This document shows, piece by piece, positions 7,900-16,856 of a stretch of 64,000 nucleotides of DNA; within the stretch, counting starts at the first letter, position 1, and each line of letters opens with the position of its first letter. Both the position numbers and the translations under genes were made by a program. This stretch comes from Clostridium amylolyticum (GTDB lineage: Bacteria > Bacillota > Clostridia > Clostridiales > Clostridiaceae): the NCBI RefSeq assembly GCF_900142075.1, contig NZ_FQZO01000002.1, positions 549,157 through 613,156 of the forward strand. The letters are read 5' to 3'. The notes beneath the pieces were generated by a model. It made no database searches. It saw only the letters and a list, made by a program, of their open reading frames with translations, and had not been told where the DNA came from.

Positions 7900-8928
7900 A
7901 TGAATGCTTCTCTTGAAAATTTAATAAAGGACTATAATTCCTTATGCATTATGGGCATGTGCAAAAATGCTGGAAAAACAGAAGTATTTAACTATCTGTT
8001 AAGTAAGACTTCTCATAATGACATGGTCCTTGGAACTACCTCCATAGGTAGAGATGGAGAGGAATTAGATGCAGTGACCCTCACTAAAAAACCCAGAATA
8101 TTTGTAAGAGAAAACACCTTGCTGGCTACCTCTAGACAGAGCCTTTTTCTTTGTGATTTTACCAAGGAAATATTACATTCCACAGGGATAAACACTCCCA
8201 TGGGAGAGATAATAATAGTTAGGGCCTTAAGTGGAGGCTATGCTGATTTGGCTGGCCCCTCTACCCTTTTTGAACTTTCTTCTATTATTGAAAAGCTCTA
8301 TGAACTTGGTGCTTCAAAAATAATGGTAGATGGTGCTTTAAGCAGGAAATCTTTTTCCTCCCCTTTTATAACAGAAGCTTGCATTTTAGCTACAGGTGCA
8401 GCATTAAGCAGCCATATGGAAAAAGTTATTGATGAAACAACCTTTACCGTTAGATTATTTTCCCTAGAGGCTATAAAGGACAACCAAATAATTAGAGTAG
8501 CAGAAGCCCATGGAGAAAATAATGTGGTGGTAGTTATAAATAAATACCATGAGCCAAAAATTCTAAAGGTAGTAAGCTCACTACACTGTTCAAAGGAAAT
8601 AATAGAAAATGTAGATTCCTTTACCCGTTACATACTGGTTAATGGTGCTGTTACAGATAAGCTTTTACTAGATTTATTATCTTTAAGGGAAGGTTTAAAA
8701 AATATTACTTTATTAGTAAAAGATAGTACTAAACTTATAATTTCTGAAGATACTTATAATAAATTTATATTCCTAGGGGGAAATATTAAAGTGCTTAAAG
8801 AAACCTCTTTATTGGCAGTTACCATAAACCCTACCTCTCCCCAAGGCTATGAATTTGACTCTCACATATTTAAAGAAAAACTTCAAGAAAAATTAAATGT
8901 ACCTGTTATTAATATATTTAACCCGTAA
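7900..8928 (+). CDS. kamB: Lysine 5,6-aminomutase reactivase subunit KamB
   Basis: 342 aa, conserved in the kamABCDE order of lysine-fermenting anaerobes and annotated there as a reactivase component that restores inactivated B12-dependent lysine 5,6-aminomutase. The N-terminus has a P-loop-like GMCKNAGKT (residues 19-27) with one residue more between the glycines than a canonical Walker A. No membrane segments. It is preceded by AGGAGG and followed 48 nt later by kamC, its likely partner. The reactivase role is family knowledge; biochemical detail is thin. Confidence 0.82.
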   Translation: MNASLENLIKDYNSLCIMGMCKNAGKTEVFNYLLSKTSHNDMVLGTTSIGRDGEELDAVTLTKKPRIFVRENTLLATSRQSLFLCDFTKEILHSTGINTPMGEIIIVRALSGGYADLAGPSTLFELSSIIEKLYELGASKIMVDGALSRKSFSSPFITEACILATGAALSSHMEKVIDETTFTVRLFSLEAIKDNQIIRVAEAHGENNVVVVINKYHEPKILKVVSSLHCSKEIIENVDSFTRYILVNGAVTDKLLLDLLSLREGLKNITLLVKDSTKLIISEDTYNKFIFLGGNIKVLKETSLLAVTINPTSPQGYEFDSHIFKEKLQEKLNVPVINIFNP

Positions 8929-8976
8929 ATTATTTTTAATGAATTTAAAAATAAATAAACTAAGGAGGGGTTACCT

Positions 8977-10464
8977 ATGAAGGATTATTTCATGAAATTT
9001 ATCTCACCCAGCGTACTTAACCAGATAGGCTTTAACTTTATTATGGATGAATTTGCCCCCATAACCCCTTATGGTTTAAACATAAAAAATTCTCTCACCA
9101 TATATAAACCCGGTGAAGAGGATAAGCTTCAACATGAATTTCTAATACTTGAAAAGCTTATTAAAGATATGGGACAAAAGGAAAAAGAATATAATGATTT
9201 AAAATTATGCCTAATGAAATTTAAAGATATTTCTGGCTCTATAAAACGCTGTATAAATAATAATATATTAGATGAAGTAGAGCTATTTGAAATAAAAAAT
9301 CTATGTATAAACTTAACTAATTTTCAAGGCTTGTGTATGGATATAAAGCTTAAAAAAATAATACCCACTTTAAAGCTTAATGATATTCATCCTGTATTAA
9401 AGCTTCTAGACCCTGAGGATAAAAAGCTACCTACTTTTTTCATCTACGATGCTTATAGCAGTACATTAAAGGATATAAGGGAAAGAAAAAAATCTATAGA
9501 AAATAAGATGTTCACCTCTTCACCCAAGGAATTAGAAAGCTTAAAAGCTTTAAGACTTAATATTGTAAATGAAGAACTCCAGGAAGAACTTAAAGTAAAA
9601 GAATATTTATCCAATATGTTAAATAAATACATTGAAGATATTATAGAAAATTTAAAGAGCCTAGCTGAAGTGGATATACTCCTTGCTAAAGGTGAGCTAG
9701 CTATTAAATATGGCGGGAGAAAGCCTGAATTATCTAATGATTTAATCATTCATATGGACTCTGCCTTAAACCCTTATATCGCAAAGATTTTAGATTCTAA
9801 AGGTAGAACTTTTACCAAGCTATGTATAGAGCTTAACCAAGGCTCTACAGTAATTACAGGAGCAAATATGGGAGGTAAAACCGTAGCTTTAAAAACTCTC
9901 ATACTAAATATTCTATTAGTGCATTTTGGTTTCTTTCCTTTTTGCAAAAGTTTAAAGCTTTGTTTATTCAACTTTGTTTATTTTAGCTCTGAGGATAAAC
10001 AGAATCTCTCCAAAGGCCTTAGCAGCTTTGGGGGAGAAATAATGGAGCTTAATGAAGTATTGAATGAAGCTGACAAGGGTAGAGCACTTATAGTTTTAGA
10101 CGAATTTGCCAGGGGTACAAACCCTAAGGAAGGGGCTATACTCTGTAGCTCTGTTACCTCTTATATGAATAAATTAAATAGTATAGCTGTTATAGCCACT
10201 CATTATCATGGCATAGCTAAGGAAGGTATTTGCCATTATCAGTGTATAGGATTAAAAAAAGCAGATTTTAACACATTAAATAATAAACTTAAGACCTCTA
10301 GAGAAGACTCTATAGAAATAATTCAAGAGTATATGGACTTTAACTTAGAAAAGGTATCTGCCTCTTCTGAGGTTCCTAAAGATGCATTAAATATATGTAA
10401 GTTATTAAATTTTAAAAAAGAAATAGTAGAAAGTGCAGTAAAACTATACGAAAAGGGGGATTAG
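8977..10464 (+). CDS. kamC: MutS-like reactivase ATPase KamC
   Basis: A 495-aa protein with a MutS-type ABC ATPase domain at its C-terminus: Walker A GANMGGKT (295-302) and Walker B LIVLDEFARGTN (371-382). An alpha-helical lever/clamp-like region fills residues 55-240. It lacks the MutS mismatch-recognition N-terminal domain. The position between kamB and kamD suggests it ejects damaged cobalamin from KamDE rather than repairing DNA. AAGGAGG precedes the ATG, and only 3 nt separate its stop from kamD. Confidence 0.85.
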   Translation: MKDYFMKFISPSVLNQIGFNFIMDEFAPITPYGLNIKNSLTIYKPGEEDKLQHEFLILEKLIKDMGQKEKEYNDLKLCLMKFKDISGSIKRCINNNILDEVELFEIKNLCINLTNFQGLCMDIKLKKIIPTLKLNDIHPVLKLLDPEDKKLPTFFIYDAYSSTLKDIRERKKSIENKMFTSSPKELESLKALRLNIVNEELQEELKVKEYLSNMLNKYIEDIIENLKSLAEVDILLAKGELAIKYGGRKPELSNDLIIHMDSALNPYIAKILDSKGRTFTKLCIELNQGSTVITGANMGGKTVALKTLILNILLVHFGFFPFCKSLKLCLFNFVYFSSEDKQNLSKGLSSFGGEIMELNEVLNEADKGRALIVLDEFARGTNPKEGAILCSSVTSYMNKLNSIAVIATHYHGIAKEGICHYQCIGLKKADFNTLNNKLKTSREDSIEIIQEYMDFNLEKVSASSEVPKDALNICKLLNFKKEIVESAVKLYEKGD

Positions 10465-10467
10465 TAT

Positions 10468-12021
10468 ATGGAAAGCAAATTAAACTTAAATTTTCAAAAA
10501 GTAGATGAAGCAAGAAATTATGCAAAAAACATCGCATTAGAAACTCAAGAATTTATAAACAAACATACCACCACCGCTGTAGAAAGGACGGTATGTAGAC
10601 TTCTTGGCATTGATGGTGTGGATGAAGTAGGGGTTCCATTAGCTAACATAGTGGTAGAAAACATATGTAAGGGTGGAGGTTTATCCTTAGGCGCTGCTTA
10701 TTTTATAGGTAATGCTATGATAGAAACTTCTTTAACTCCTCAAGAAATAGCAGAGAGAGTATCAAAAGGAGAGCTAGATTTAACTAAGCTTAAGCAAGAG
10801 GATTTATTTAATATACAACTTGCTTTAAACCCTATAGTAAATAAAACCGTAGAAAGAATAAAAAACAATAGAGAAACTAGAAACATGCTTTTAAATAAGT
10901 ATGGAGATAAAAAAGGTCCTCTTATTTATGTAATAGTGGCTACTGGAAATATATATGAAGATATAACTCAAGCTAAGGCTGCTGCAAGACAAGGTGCAGA
11001 TGTTATCGCTGTAATAAGAACCACAGGACAAAGCCTTTTAGACTATGTGCCCTATGGAGCCACCACTGAAGGTTTTGGCGGAACCTTTGCCACCCAAGAA
11101 AATTTTAGGCTCATGAGAAAAGCACTGGATGAAGTAGGAGAAGAGTGTGGAAGATATATAAGGCTGTGTAATTATTGTTCAGGACTATGCATGCCTGAAA
11201 TAGCTGCCTTAGGAGCTATGGAAAGATTAGACGTAATGCTTAACGATGCTCTTTATGGAATTCTTTTTAGGGATATAAATATGAAAAGAACCATGATAGA
11301 TCAATTCTTTTCAAGAGCTATCAACGGTTTTGCCGGCGTAATAATAAATACCGGAGAAGATAATTATTTAACCACTGCGGATGCCGTAGAAGAGGCCCAT
11401 ACCGTGCTGGCTTCTCAACTAATAAATGAACAATTTGCACTGCTGGCTGGTCTTCCTGAAGAGCAAATGGGACTAGGCCATGCCTTTGAAATTGATCCTG
11501 AGCTTAAAAATGGGTTTCTCTTTGAATTATCCCAAGCTCAAATGGCCAGGGAGATCTTTCCTAAAGCTCCTCTTAAATACATGCCACCTACTAAATTTAT
11601 GACAGGAAACATTTTTAAAGGACATGTACAAGACGCTCTATTTAATATAGTAACTGTGATGACTTCCCAAAGGATACATCTTCTTGGAATGCTTACTGAA
11701 GCTATTCATACTCCTTTAATGTCTGACAGAGCTCTTTCTATAGAAAATGCTAGATATATTAATCACACCATGGAAGATTTAGGAGATGAAATTTGCTTTA
11801 AGAGTGATGGCATAATTCAAAAAAGAGCCGATGAAGTGCTTAATAAGGCCTGTAATCTTCTTGAAGAAATTCAAGGGCAGGGACTGTTTACTACCTTAGA
11901 AAAAGGTATCTTCGGTGGTGTAAAAAGACCAATAAACGGTGGAAAAGGCTTAGATGGAGTTATAGAAAAGCATGAGAGTTACTTTAATCCCTTTATTGAG
12001 CCTATGCTAAGGAGGAACTAA
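10468..12021 (+). CDS. kamD: Lysine 5,6-aminomutase alpha subunit
   Basis: The 517-aa large subunit of the adenosylcobalamin- and PLP-dependent enzyme that moves the terminal amino group of beta-lysine (or D-lysine) from C6 to C5. Its TIM barrel carries most of the PLP and substrate contacts. The opening NLNFQKVDEARNYAKNIA and the later IRTTGQSLLDYVPYG and GGFGGTFATQENF-like segments are typical. It is followed after 1 nt by kamE, so equal expression of the two subunits by coupling is expected. Confidence 0.95.
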   Translation: MESKLNLNFQKVDEARNYAKNIALETQEFINKHTTTAVERTVCRLLGIDGVDEVGVPLANIVVENICKGGGLSLGAAYFIGNAMIETSLTPQEIAERVSKGELDLTKLKQEDLFNIQLALNPIVNKTVERIKNNRETRNMLLNKYGDKKGPLIYVIVATGNIYEDITQAKAAARQGADVIAVIRTTGQSLLDYVPYGATTEGFGGTFATQENFRLMRKALDEVGEECGRYIRLCNYCSGLCMPEIAALGAMERLDVMLNDALYGILFRDINMKRTMIDQFFSRAINGFAGVIINTGEDNYLTTADAVEEAHTVLASQLINEQFALLAGLPEEQMGLGHAFEIDPELKNGFLFELSQAQMAREIFPKAPLKYMPPTKFMTGNIFKGHVQDALFNIVTVMTSQRIHLLGMLTEAIHTPLMSDRALSIENARYINHTMEDLGDEICFKSDGIIQKRADEVLNKACNLLEEIQGQGLFTTLEKGIFGGVKRPINGGKGLDGVIEKHESYFNPFIEPMLRRN

Positions 12022-12022
12022 T

Positions 12023-12811
12023 ATGAGCAGCGGATTATATTCTACAGATAAAAAAGACTTCGACAAAACTCTGGACTACGAAAGAATAAAACCCTATGGG
12101 GACACTATGAACGATGGAAAAGTGCAGCTTTCCTTTACCCTTCCACTACCTGATGGAGATAGAGCTTGCGAAGCAGCAAAAATACTAGCAAAAAAAATGG
12201 GCTTACAAGAACCTAATGTAGCTTTTCATAATGCCTTAGATGATAACTTTACCTTCTTTGTGGTTTATGGAAACACTTCTTATGAGGTAGATTATAATTC
12301 CATAAAGGTACAATCTGTAGATGTGGATAAGATGTCCATGGAAGATATAAATACCTATATAAAGAGTAACATTAAAAGAAAGGTAGTAGTGCTAGGTGCT
12401 TCTACTGGCAGTGATGCTCATACCGTAGGTATAGATGCTATTATGAACATGAAGGGCTATGCAGGTCATTATGGTCTTGAAAGATATGAAATGCTTGAAG
12501 CCTACAACCTTGGAAGTCAAGTTCCTAATGAAGAGTTTATAAAAAAAGCTATAGAGTTAAAAGCTGACGTACTTTTAGTTTCACAAACCGTTACCCAAAA
12601 AAATATACACATTCAAAACTTAACAGAACTTGTAGAACTTCTAGAAGCGGAAGGCATAAGACACAAGATTATTCTTGTCTGCGGAGGTCCAAGGATAACC
12701 CACGAACTAGCTAAAGAGCTTGGCTATGATGCTGGTTTTGGCCCTGGAAAATACGCAGATGATGTGGCAGCTTTTGCAGTGACAGAAATGGTAAATAGAA
12801 AACTACTTTAA
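12023..12811 (+). CDS. kamE: Lysine 5,6-aminomutase beta subunit
   Basis: A 262-aa cobalamin-binding subunit with a Rossmann-like domain. The base-off DxHxxG motif is present as DAHTVG (Asp131, His133, Gly136). Lys144 in NMKGYAGHY matches the lysine that holds PLP in the open state of the characterised enzyme. AAGGAGG inside the end of kamD precedes the ATG. It is the last recognised gene of the lysine operon; a small zinc-ribbon gene follows 44 nt later. Confidence 0.95.
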   Translation: MSSGLYSTDKKDFDKTLDYERIKPYGDTMNDGKVQLSFTLPLPDGDRACEAAKILAKKMGLQEPNVAFHNALDDNFTFFVVYGNTSYEVDYNSIKVQSVDVDKMSMEDINTYIKSNIKRKVVVLGASTGSDAHTVGIDAIMNMKGYAGHYGLERYEMLEAYNLGSQVPNEEFIKKAIELKADVLLVSQTVTQKNIHIQNLTELVELLEAEGIRHKIILVCGGPRITHELAKELGYDAGFGPGKYADDVAAFAVTEMVNRKLL

Positions 12812-12855
12812 AAGTATATACACTATAAATCCTATATAAAGCGAGGTATAAAATT

Positions 12856-13176
12856 GTGAAGGAAAAGGTCTGCCAAAACTGTGGCAAGACTAACAGTTAT
12901 GAGGATATATATTGTCAGAGCTGCTGGTCACAGCTATCCTTATGCCAAAAAACATCTCAGCTTAAGATAAAGAACAAAAGATTAATGTATTACAGCAAGC
13001 TCTCTGCATATTTTTCTATAATAATTTCACTAATAACAGCATTGCTTATATGGACTATAGGAAGACCTTTAGGAAAAACTTCTTTAATTTTAGGATTATA
13101 TGTAATGGCTCTAGGAGTATTGCTGTTCTTTATATGTTTATGCTTCTACAGTATAATTAAAATAATTGATAAATAA
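12856..13176 (+). CDS. Small zinc-ribbon membrane protein
   Basis: 106 aa with GTG start. The N-terminus has two CxxC pairs (CQNCGKTNSYEDIYCQSC), a zinc ribbon, followed by two hydrophobic helices (about 48-66 and 74-97). GCGAGG lies about 9 nt before the start. It is co-oriented with kamE and ends at a shared bidirectional terminator, so it may be co-transcribed with the lysine operon. Function unknown; possibly regulatory or accessory at the membrane. Confidence 0.6.
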   Translation: MKEKVCQNCGKTNSYEDIYCQSCWSQLSLCQKTSQLKIKNKRLMYYSKLSAYFSIIISLITALLIWTIGRPLGKTSLILGLYVMALGVLLFFICLCFYSIIKIIDK

Positions 13177-13179
13177 TAT

Positions 13180-13221
13180 AAAAGACTAAGAACGCAGTAT
13201 TGTAGCGATTCTTAGTCTTTT
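13180..13221. terminator. Bidirectional terminator between the lysine operon and the flotillin gene
   Basis: AAAAGACTAAGAA and TTCTTAGTCTTTT form a 13-bp stem around a 16-nt loop, with A- and T-rich flanks on both sides. It lies between two convergent genes and serves both. Confidence 0.85.
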
Positions 13222-13224
13222 ATA

Positions 13225-14589
13225 TTATTCTTCTTTTTTCTTCTGAGAATTTTTAATCATTTCTAAAAGATCTATTCCTGTGGTAGCCTTTACGGTTTCA
13301 GGGAGCTTGGTCATTATATCTGTAACATAACCTGTAACCTTAGAAGCTCCTCCAGAGGTGGAATTTCCTCCATCCATAATAACAATCTTTTCTGTCTTTG
13401 AAAGTGGCTCTGCTATTGACTTTGCAATCTCTGGCAGCTTTTCAATGATCATTTGAGCCATAGCAGCATCATTGTACAGCTTATAAGCTTCAGCCTTTTT
13501 AAGCATAGCTTCTGCTTCTGCCTTACCGGTTTCTCTTATTATTTCTACCTTTGCTATACCTTCCATCTTCATAGCTTCAGCTTTTGCTTGTCCTTCAAGC
13601 TTTATTGCCTCCGCCTTGGCTTGAGCTTCTTGTATAGCTTCAAATTTCATAGCTTCTGATTGCTTTTTAACAGTACCTTCAAGTTCTTTTTCCTTCCTTA
13701 AAGCTTCCTGTTCAGCAAGTTCTATCTCTTTTTGCTTTTTAATTATCTCAACCATCATAGAGGTTTCGGTAACTTCTTTATTAACTTTATTTGATTCTAT
13801 CTCATAAGCTAAGTCAGCCATAGCTTTTGCTGTTTCCTGTTCTTTTCTATAAGCTTGAACCTTTAGCTCTTTATCTTTTAAAGATTCGGCCACAAAAGTT
13901 TCAGCTACAAGCTTAGCAGCTTCCCCTTCTTTAAAAGCTTCTGAAGTCTTTATCTTAGTTTCCTTTTGAGCTTCTGCTTCAGCTATTTCAGCATCCCTTT
14001 TAACTTCTGCTATTCTTCCCTTACCCAAAGCTGCAAGATATCCATTGTTATCAGATATATCTCTTATGGTAAATGCCTTTATCTCTAATCCCATTTGATC
14101 TAAATCAATGGCTGCTACCTCTTGAACCCTGGAAGCAAATTTTTCTCTATCCTTGTATATTTCCTCTACAGTAAGCTTTGATACTATTTCTCTTAGCTTA
14201 CCTTCTAAAACGTCCTTAGAAGTATCCTTGATTATGTCTATGGTCTTATCCTCATTGCCTGTATTAAACTGTTCAACAGCAGCTAATACAGATTCATGAT
14301 CAGACTTAACTTTAATAACTGCAACTCCATCAGCAGATATACCAACCCCCTGCTCTGTAAGAGCATTTCCTATCCTTATTTCAATTTTCATATTTTCTAA
14401 GGATATTCTATCGGTCCTTTCCAGCATTGGTATTACTACTCCACCGCCTCCGGAAATTACTCTCTTTTTAAGTCCAGTAACTACTATAGCTTTATCTTGC
14501 GGAACCTTTCTCCACATGGACAATAGCCCTATAATTAAAACTATAATAACAACAGCTATAATGATAGGAATTAAAAAATCTGGATTCAT
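13225..14589 (-). CDS. Flotillin-like SPFH membrane-scaffold protein
   Basis: 454 aa. A single N-terminal membrane anchor (IPIIIAVVIIVLIIGLLSMW) is followed by a PHB/SPFH domain and a long coiled coil rich in EAEA-type repeats (about 195-375). This is the architecture of FloT/YuaG proteins that organise membrane microdomains. It lies 46 nt downstream of an NfeD-like gene, the common bacterial pairing. The C-terminal KNSQKKKEE tail is short and basic-acidic. Confidence 0.9.
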   Translation of the reverse strand: MNPDFLIPIIIAVVIIVLIIGLLSMWRKVPQDKAIVVTGLKKRVISGGGGVVIPMLERTDRISLENMKIEIRIGNALTEQGVGISADGVAVIKVKSDHESVLAAVEQFNTGNEDKTIDIIKDTSKDVLEGKLREIVSKLTVEEIYKDREKFASRVQEVAAIDLDQMGLEIKAFTIRDISDNNGYLAALGKGRIAEVKRDAEIAEAEAQKETKIKTSEAFKEGEAAKLVAETFVAESLKDKELKVQAYRKEQETAKAMADLAYEIESNKVNKEVTETSMMVEIIKKQKEIELAEQEALRKEKELEGTVKKQSEAMKFEAIQEAQAKAEAIKLEGQAKAEAMKMEGIAKVEIIRETGKAEAEAMLKKAEAYKLYNDAAMAQMIIEKLPEIAKSIAEPLSKTEKIVIMDGGNSTSGGASKVTGYVTDIMTKLPETVKATTGIDLLEMIKNSQKKKEE

Positions 14590-14635
14590 ACTTATTCCCC
14601 CTTTTTTTATTTATTATTTATATAACCCTTTAGGA

Positions 14636-15148
14636 TTATTTTAAGATTACATAAAAAGTATTACCTTCAATTTTTACAATTATCACATTACTTCCTTGTT
14701 CTATTCTTTCCCCTTCTAAGCTCTTTGCTGGAGATGTATAGCTATTTCCTTTATAACTGTAAGCTATGGTGCCATAAGAGTTTTCTAATATAGTACTTAT
14801 AACCTTAGCCTCCTTGCCTATAAATTCAGCTCTTTCTCCAGAACTGGTATTTTCAGATTTATAAAGTGGAACTACAATAAACTTATTAATAGAAAAAGCT
14901 ATAGCTAAAGCGGAAACAAATGAAATTATAATACTTAAATACCAAGGCATCTTGTTTAAAGTTATAAGTCCTAACCCACCAAAGATAGTTATAAATGAAA
15001 TTATTACCGCTGGCTTTAAGGCTGAAAATACTCCCTCAAAAGCACCATCTCCTCCTATATCAAGGCTGTCAAATATACCGCCTAATATAAATGTAATAAT
15101 GGTGTAAACTACCCCTGCACTAAAGAATAAATAATACATAAATTTCAT
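14636..15148 (-). CDS. NfeD-like membrane protein (YuaF type)
   Basis: 170 aa. Three to four hydrophobic helices occupy residues 5-110, and a C-terminal OB-like domain follows (EFIGKEAKVISTILENSYG ... VIIVKIEGNTFYVILK). Short NfeD proteins without the serine-protease domain pair with flotillins and probably help their assembly. Forms a two-gene operon with the flotillin downstream. Its upstream side is occupied by a dispersed repeat element. Confidence 0.82.
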   Translation of the reverse strand: MKFMYYLFFSAGVVYTIITFILGGIFDSLDIGGDGAFEGVFSALKPAVIISFITIFGGLGLITLNKMPWYLSIIISFVSALAIAFSINKFIVVPLYKSENTSSGERAEFIGKEAKVISTILENSYGTIAYSYKGNSYTSPAKSLEGERIEQGSNVIIVKIEGNTFYVILK

Positions 15149-15190
15149 CTGCTGTCACCCCTTCCATTATATACATATTATACCACAGAA

Positions 15191-15412
15191 TAATTTAGAA
15201 TTTAGAATTTAAAATTGAGAATGTAGGAAAGTTTTTCTGAAAGAGCATCAGAAAAACTAATGAATATAGTTGAAAATCTAAAAACTCCTGAGGAGTTTTT
15301 AGATTTTTTAAGAAAAATAGCCCAAAGGCCTGAGGCCTTTGGGCTATTCACATAAATTCTCAGAAACTCCGCTAGGAGTTTCCTCCTTCATTCTACATTC
15401 TCAATTCTAATT
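15191..15412. repeat. MITE-like dispersed intergenic repeat, copy A
   Basis: The ends are inverted versions of one another: AATTGAGAATGTAG on the left (213-226 offset into 15 kb) and CTACATTCTCAATT on the right. Inside are GTTTTTCTGA...TCAGAAAAAC, a 17-bp-arm near-perfect palindrome (15273-15307), a 15-bp perfect stem (15316-15348) and GAAACTCC...GGAGTTTC. It has no coding capacity. It fills the interval between the NfeD gene and the stop of the citrate/malate transporter. The second near-complete copy is at 37975-38242. Confidence 0.7.
15309..15348 (-). terminator. Terminator of the 2-hydroxycarboxylate transporter gene
   Basis: AATAGCCCAAAGGCC and GGCCTTTGGGCTATT form a perfect 15-bp stem with a 3-nt loop. 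On the minus strand it is followed by TTTTTCTT. It is embedded in the dispersed repeat and is the strongest intrinsic terminator I see in the window. Confidence 0.85.
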
Positions 15413-15416
15413 TTCT

Positions 15417-16706
15417 TTAAACAAACAGTTTCAGTAGCGTGCTGGCTAGAATGAGTATAAACGCTCCTCCAAGCCTTGAAGAAATCTGTGCGAAAGGCAT
15501 GAGTTTCATTCTGTTGGCTGCAGAAAGTACTGCAACGTCTCCTGTTCCACCCATGTTAGCCATGCAGAGTCCTGCTGTTATAGCAGATTCTATAGGATAG
15601 AAGCCTACAAATCTTCCCACTATTCCAGAACCTATTATAGCTCCTATAACTGTTACCCCTACAAGAACTATGTAGGTTAAGCTGAACGCGGCTATAACTT
15701 CATTTAAATTAGTATATGCCACACCTATACCCACAAGTAATGCTGGTGTAAGATTCTTCATTATAAAGGAGAACCATTGATGACAAGCTAATTCGTATTC
15801 TCTAGGAATAAGTCCAAAGGCTTTTACTAATGCCACGGAGATTATCATCCAAGCATAAGGATGTATGCCTCCTGGCACTAATTTTCCCACTATATTACCC
15901 CAGATAAAGAAGGATACTGCTAAGAATAAGCCTTTTCCCATAAGCAAGAAGTCTGGTGCCACTGCATCATCTTCTTCCACTACTGCTTCTCCTTCGATTC
16001 TCATAAGGTCACCATTACCTGTTAAAGCTGGCTTTACTTTTCCTAACTTATCTAATAATCCCCCACAAACTATAGATAAAGCATTACCCATGGCTACTGC
16101 TGGAACCATTATGGATAACATCTTAGTTGGATCCTGAGTCATGGCAGTACCGAATATTTTTGCAAGAGGCACTGCTCCTGCTCCCATTCCACCACCCATA
16201 ATTGGAATTCCTATGTAGAATATGGCTTCTTTTGCACCGTATCCCATAATAGCACCAAATAAAGCTACTAGTCCTAGTGCAGCAACCACACCACCTAATA
16301 TAGCAGGTAAATATCTTAAGGCTGCTTTTATAAGAAGCTTTCTATTCATACCCAATATGCTTCCAGTAATAAGAGCTGCTATATAAAAGTCTAAGAAACC
16401 TTCACCCTTCATAAAATTTGTCATGATTTTAATTGAACTTTCTGGTAGCAGTTTAAACATAACTAAAGCTGCTGAACCAAATATTATTATTATTGGTCCT
16501 CCACCAAGGTAGTCCTTTACAATTGGCATATTATCTCCTACTAAACCAAGTACGCTTCCTAGTACCATCATAAGCGCTAAAGCACCTATCATGCCTGTAG
16601 GAAGAACTTCTAAGAAGGTTCCTATAAGTATAATTGCAGAAAAAATTAAAAATACCGGTAAGGATAATCCCATGATTCTAAAGGATTTTGCTTTGTTGTT
16701 TTCCAT
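15417..16706 (-). CDS. 2-hydroxycarboxylate (citrate/malate) transporter
   Basis: 429 aa, many hydrophobic helices. The 2HCT-family (CitS, MaeN, CimH) signatures are visible: GGGMGAG at 171-177 and GGTGD at 386-390, the two re-entrant-loop motifs, with SAANRM just after. The family imports citrate, malate or lactate with Na+ or H+, or exchanges them. Downstream of malic enzyme on the same strand, so malate is the likeliest substrate. A perfect 14-bp hairpin separates the two genes. Confidence 0.92.
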   Translation of the reverse strand: MENNKAKSFRIMGLSLPVFLIFSAIILIGTFLEVLPTGMIGALALMMVLGSVLGLVGDNMPIVKDYLGGGPIIIIFGSAALVMFKLLPESSIKIMTNFMKGEGFLDFYIAALITGSILGMNRKLLIKAALRYLPAILGGVVAALGLVALFGAIMGYGAKEAIFYIGIPIMGGGMGAGAVPLAKIFGTAMTQDPTKMLSIMVPAVAMGNALSIVCGGLLDKLGKVKPALTGNGDLMRIEGEAVVEEDDAVAPDFLLMGKGLFLAVSFFIWGNIVGKLVPGGIHPYAWMIISVALVKAFGLIPREYELACHQWFSFIMKNLTPALLVGIGVAYTNLNEVIAAFSLTYIVLVGVTVIGAIIGSGIVGRFVGFYPIESAITAGLCMANMGGTGDVAVLSAANRMKLMPFAQISSRLGGAFILILASTLLKLFV

Positions 16707-16746
16707 TATGACCCCTCTTCCCTTTATGTTTTATAATATTGACTAT

Positions 16747-16786
16747 CATCCTTAACACTCCCTGAAAAGATAGAGTGTTAAGGATG
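16747..16786 (-). other. Perfect 14-bp stem-loop between malic enzyme and transporter
   Basis: CATCCTTAACACTC (16747-16760) pairs exactly with GAGTGTTAAGGATG (16773-16786) across a 12-nt loop. No U-run follows on the minus strand, so it is not a plain terminator. It could be an mRNA-processing or stabilising element, or a protein-binding inverted repeat near the transporter start. Confidence 0.55.
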
Positions 16787-16856
16787 TTGTGTCCCTATTC
16801 ATATATTCTTAGCTTCACTGGGAGAAGTATGTTCCACTTGAAGTTAATAATATCCT

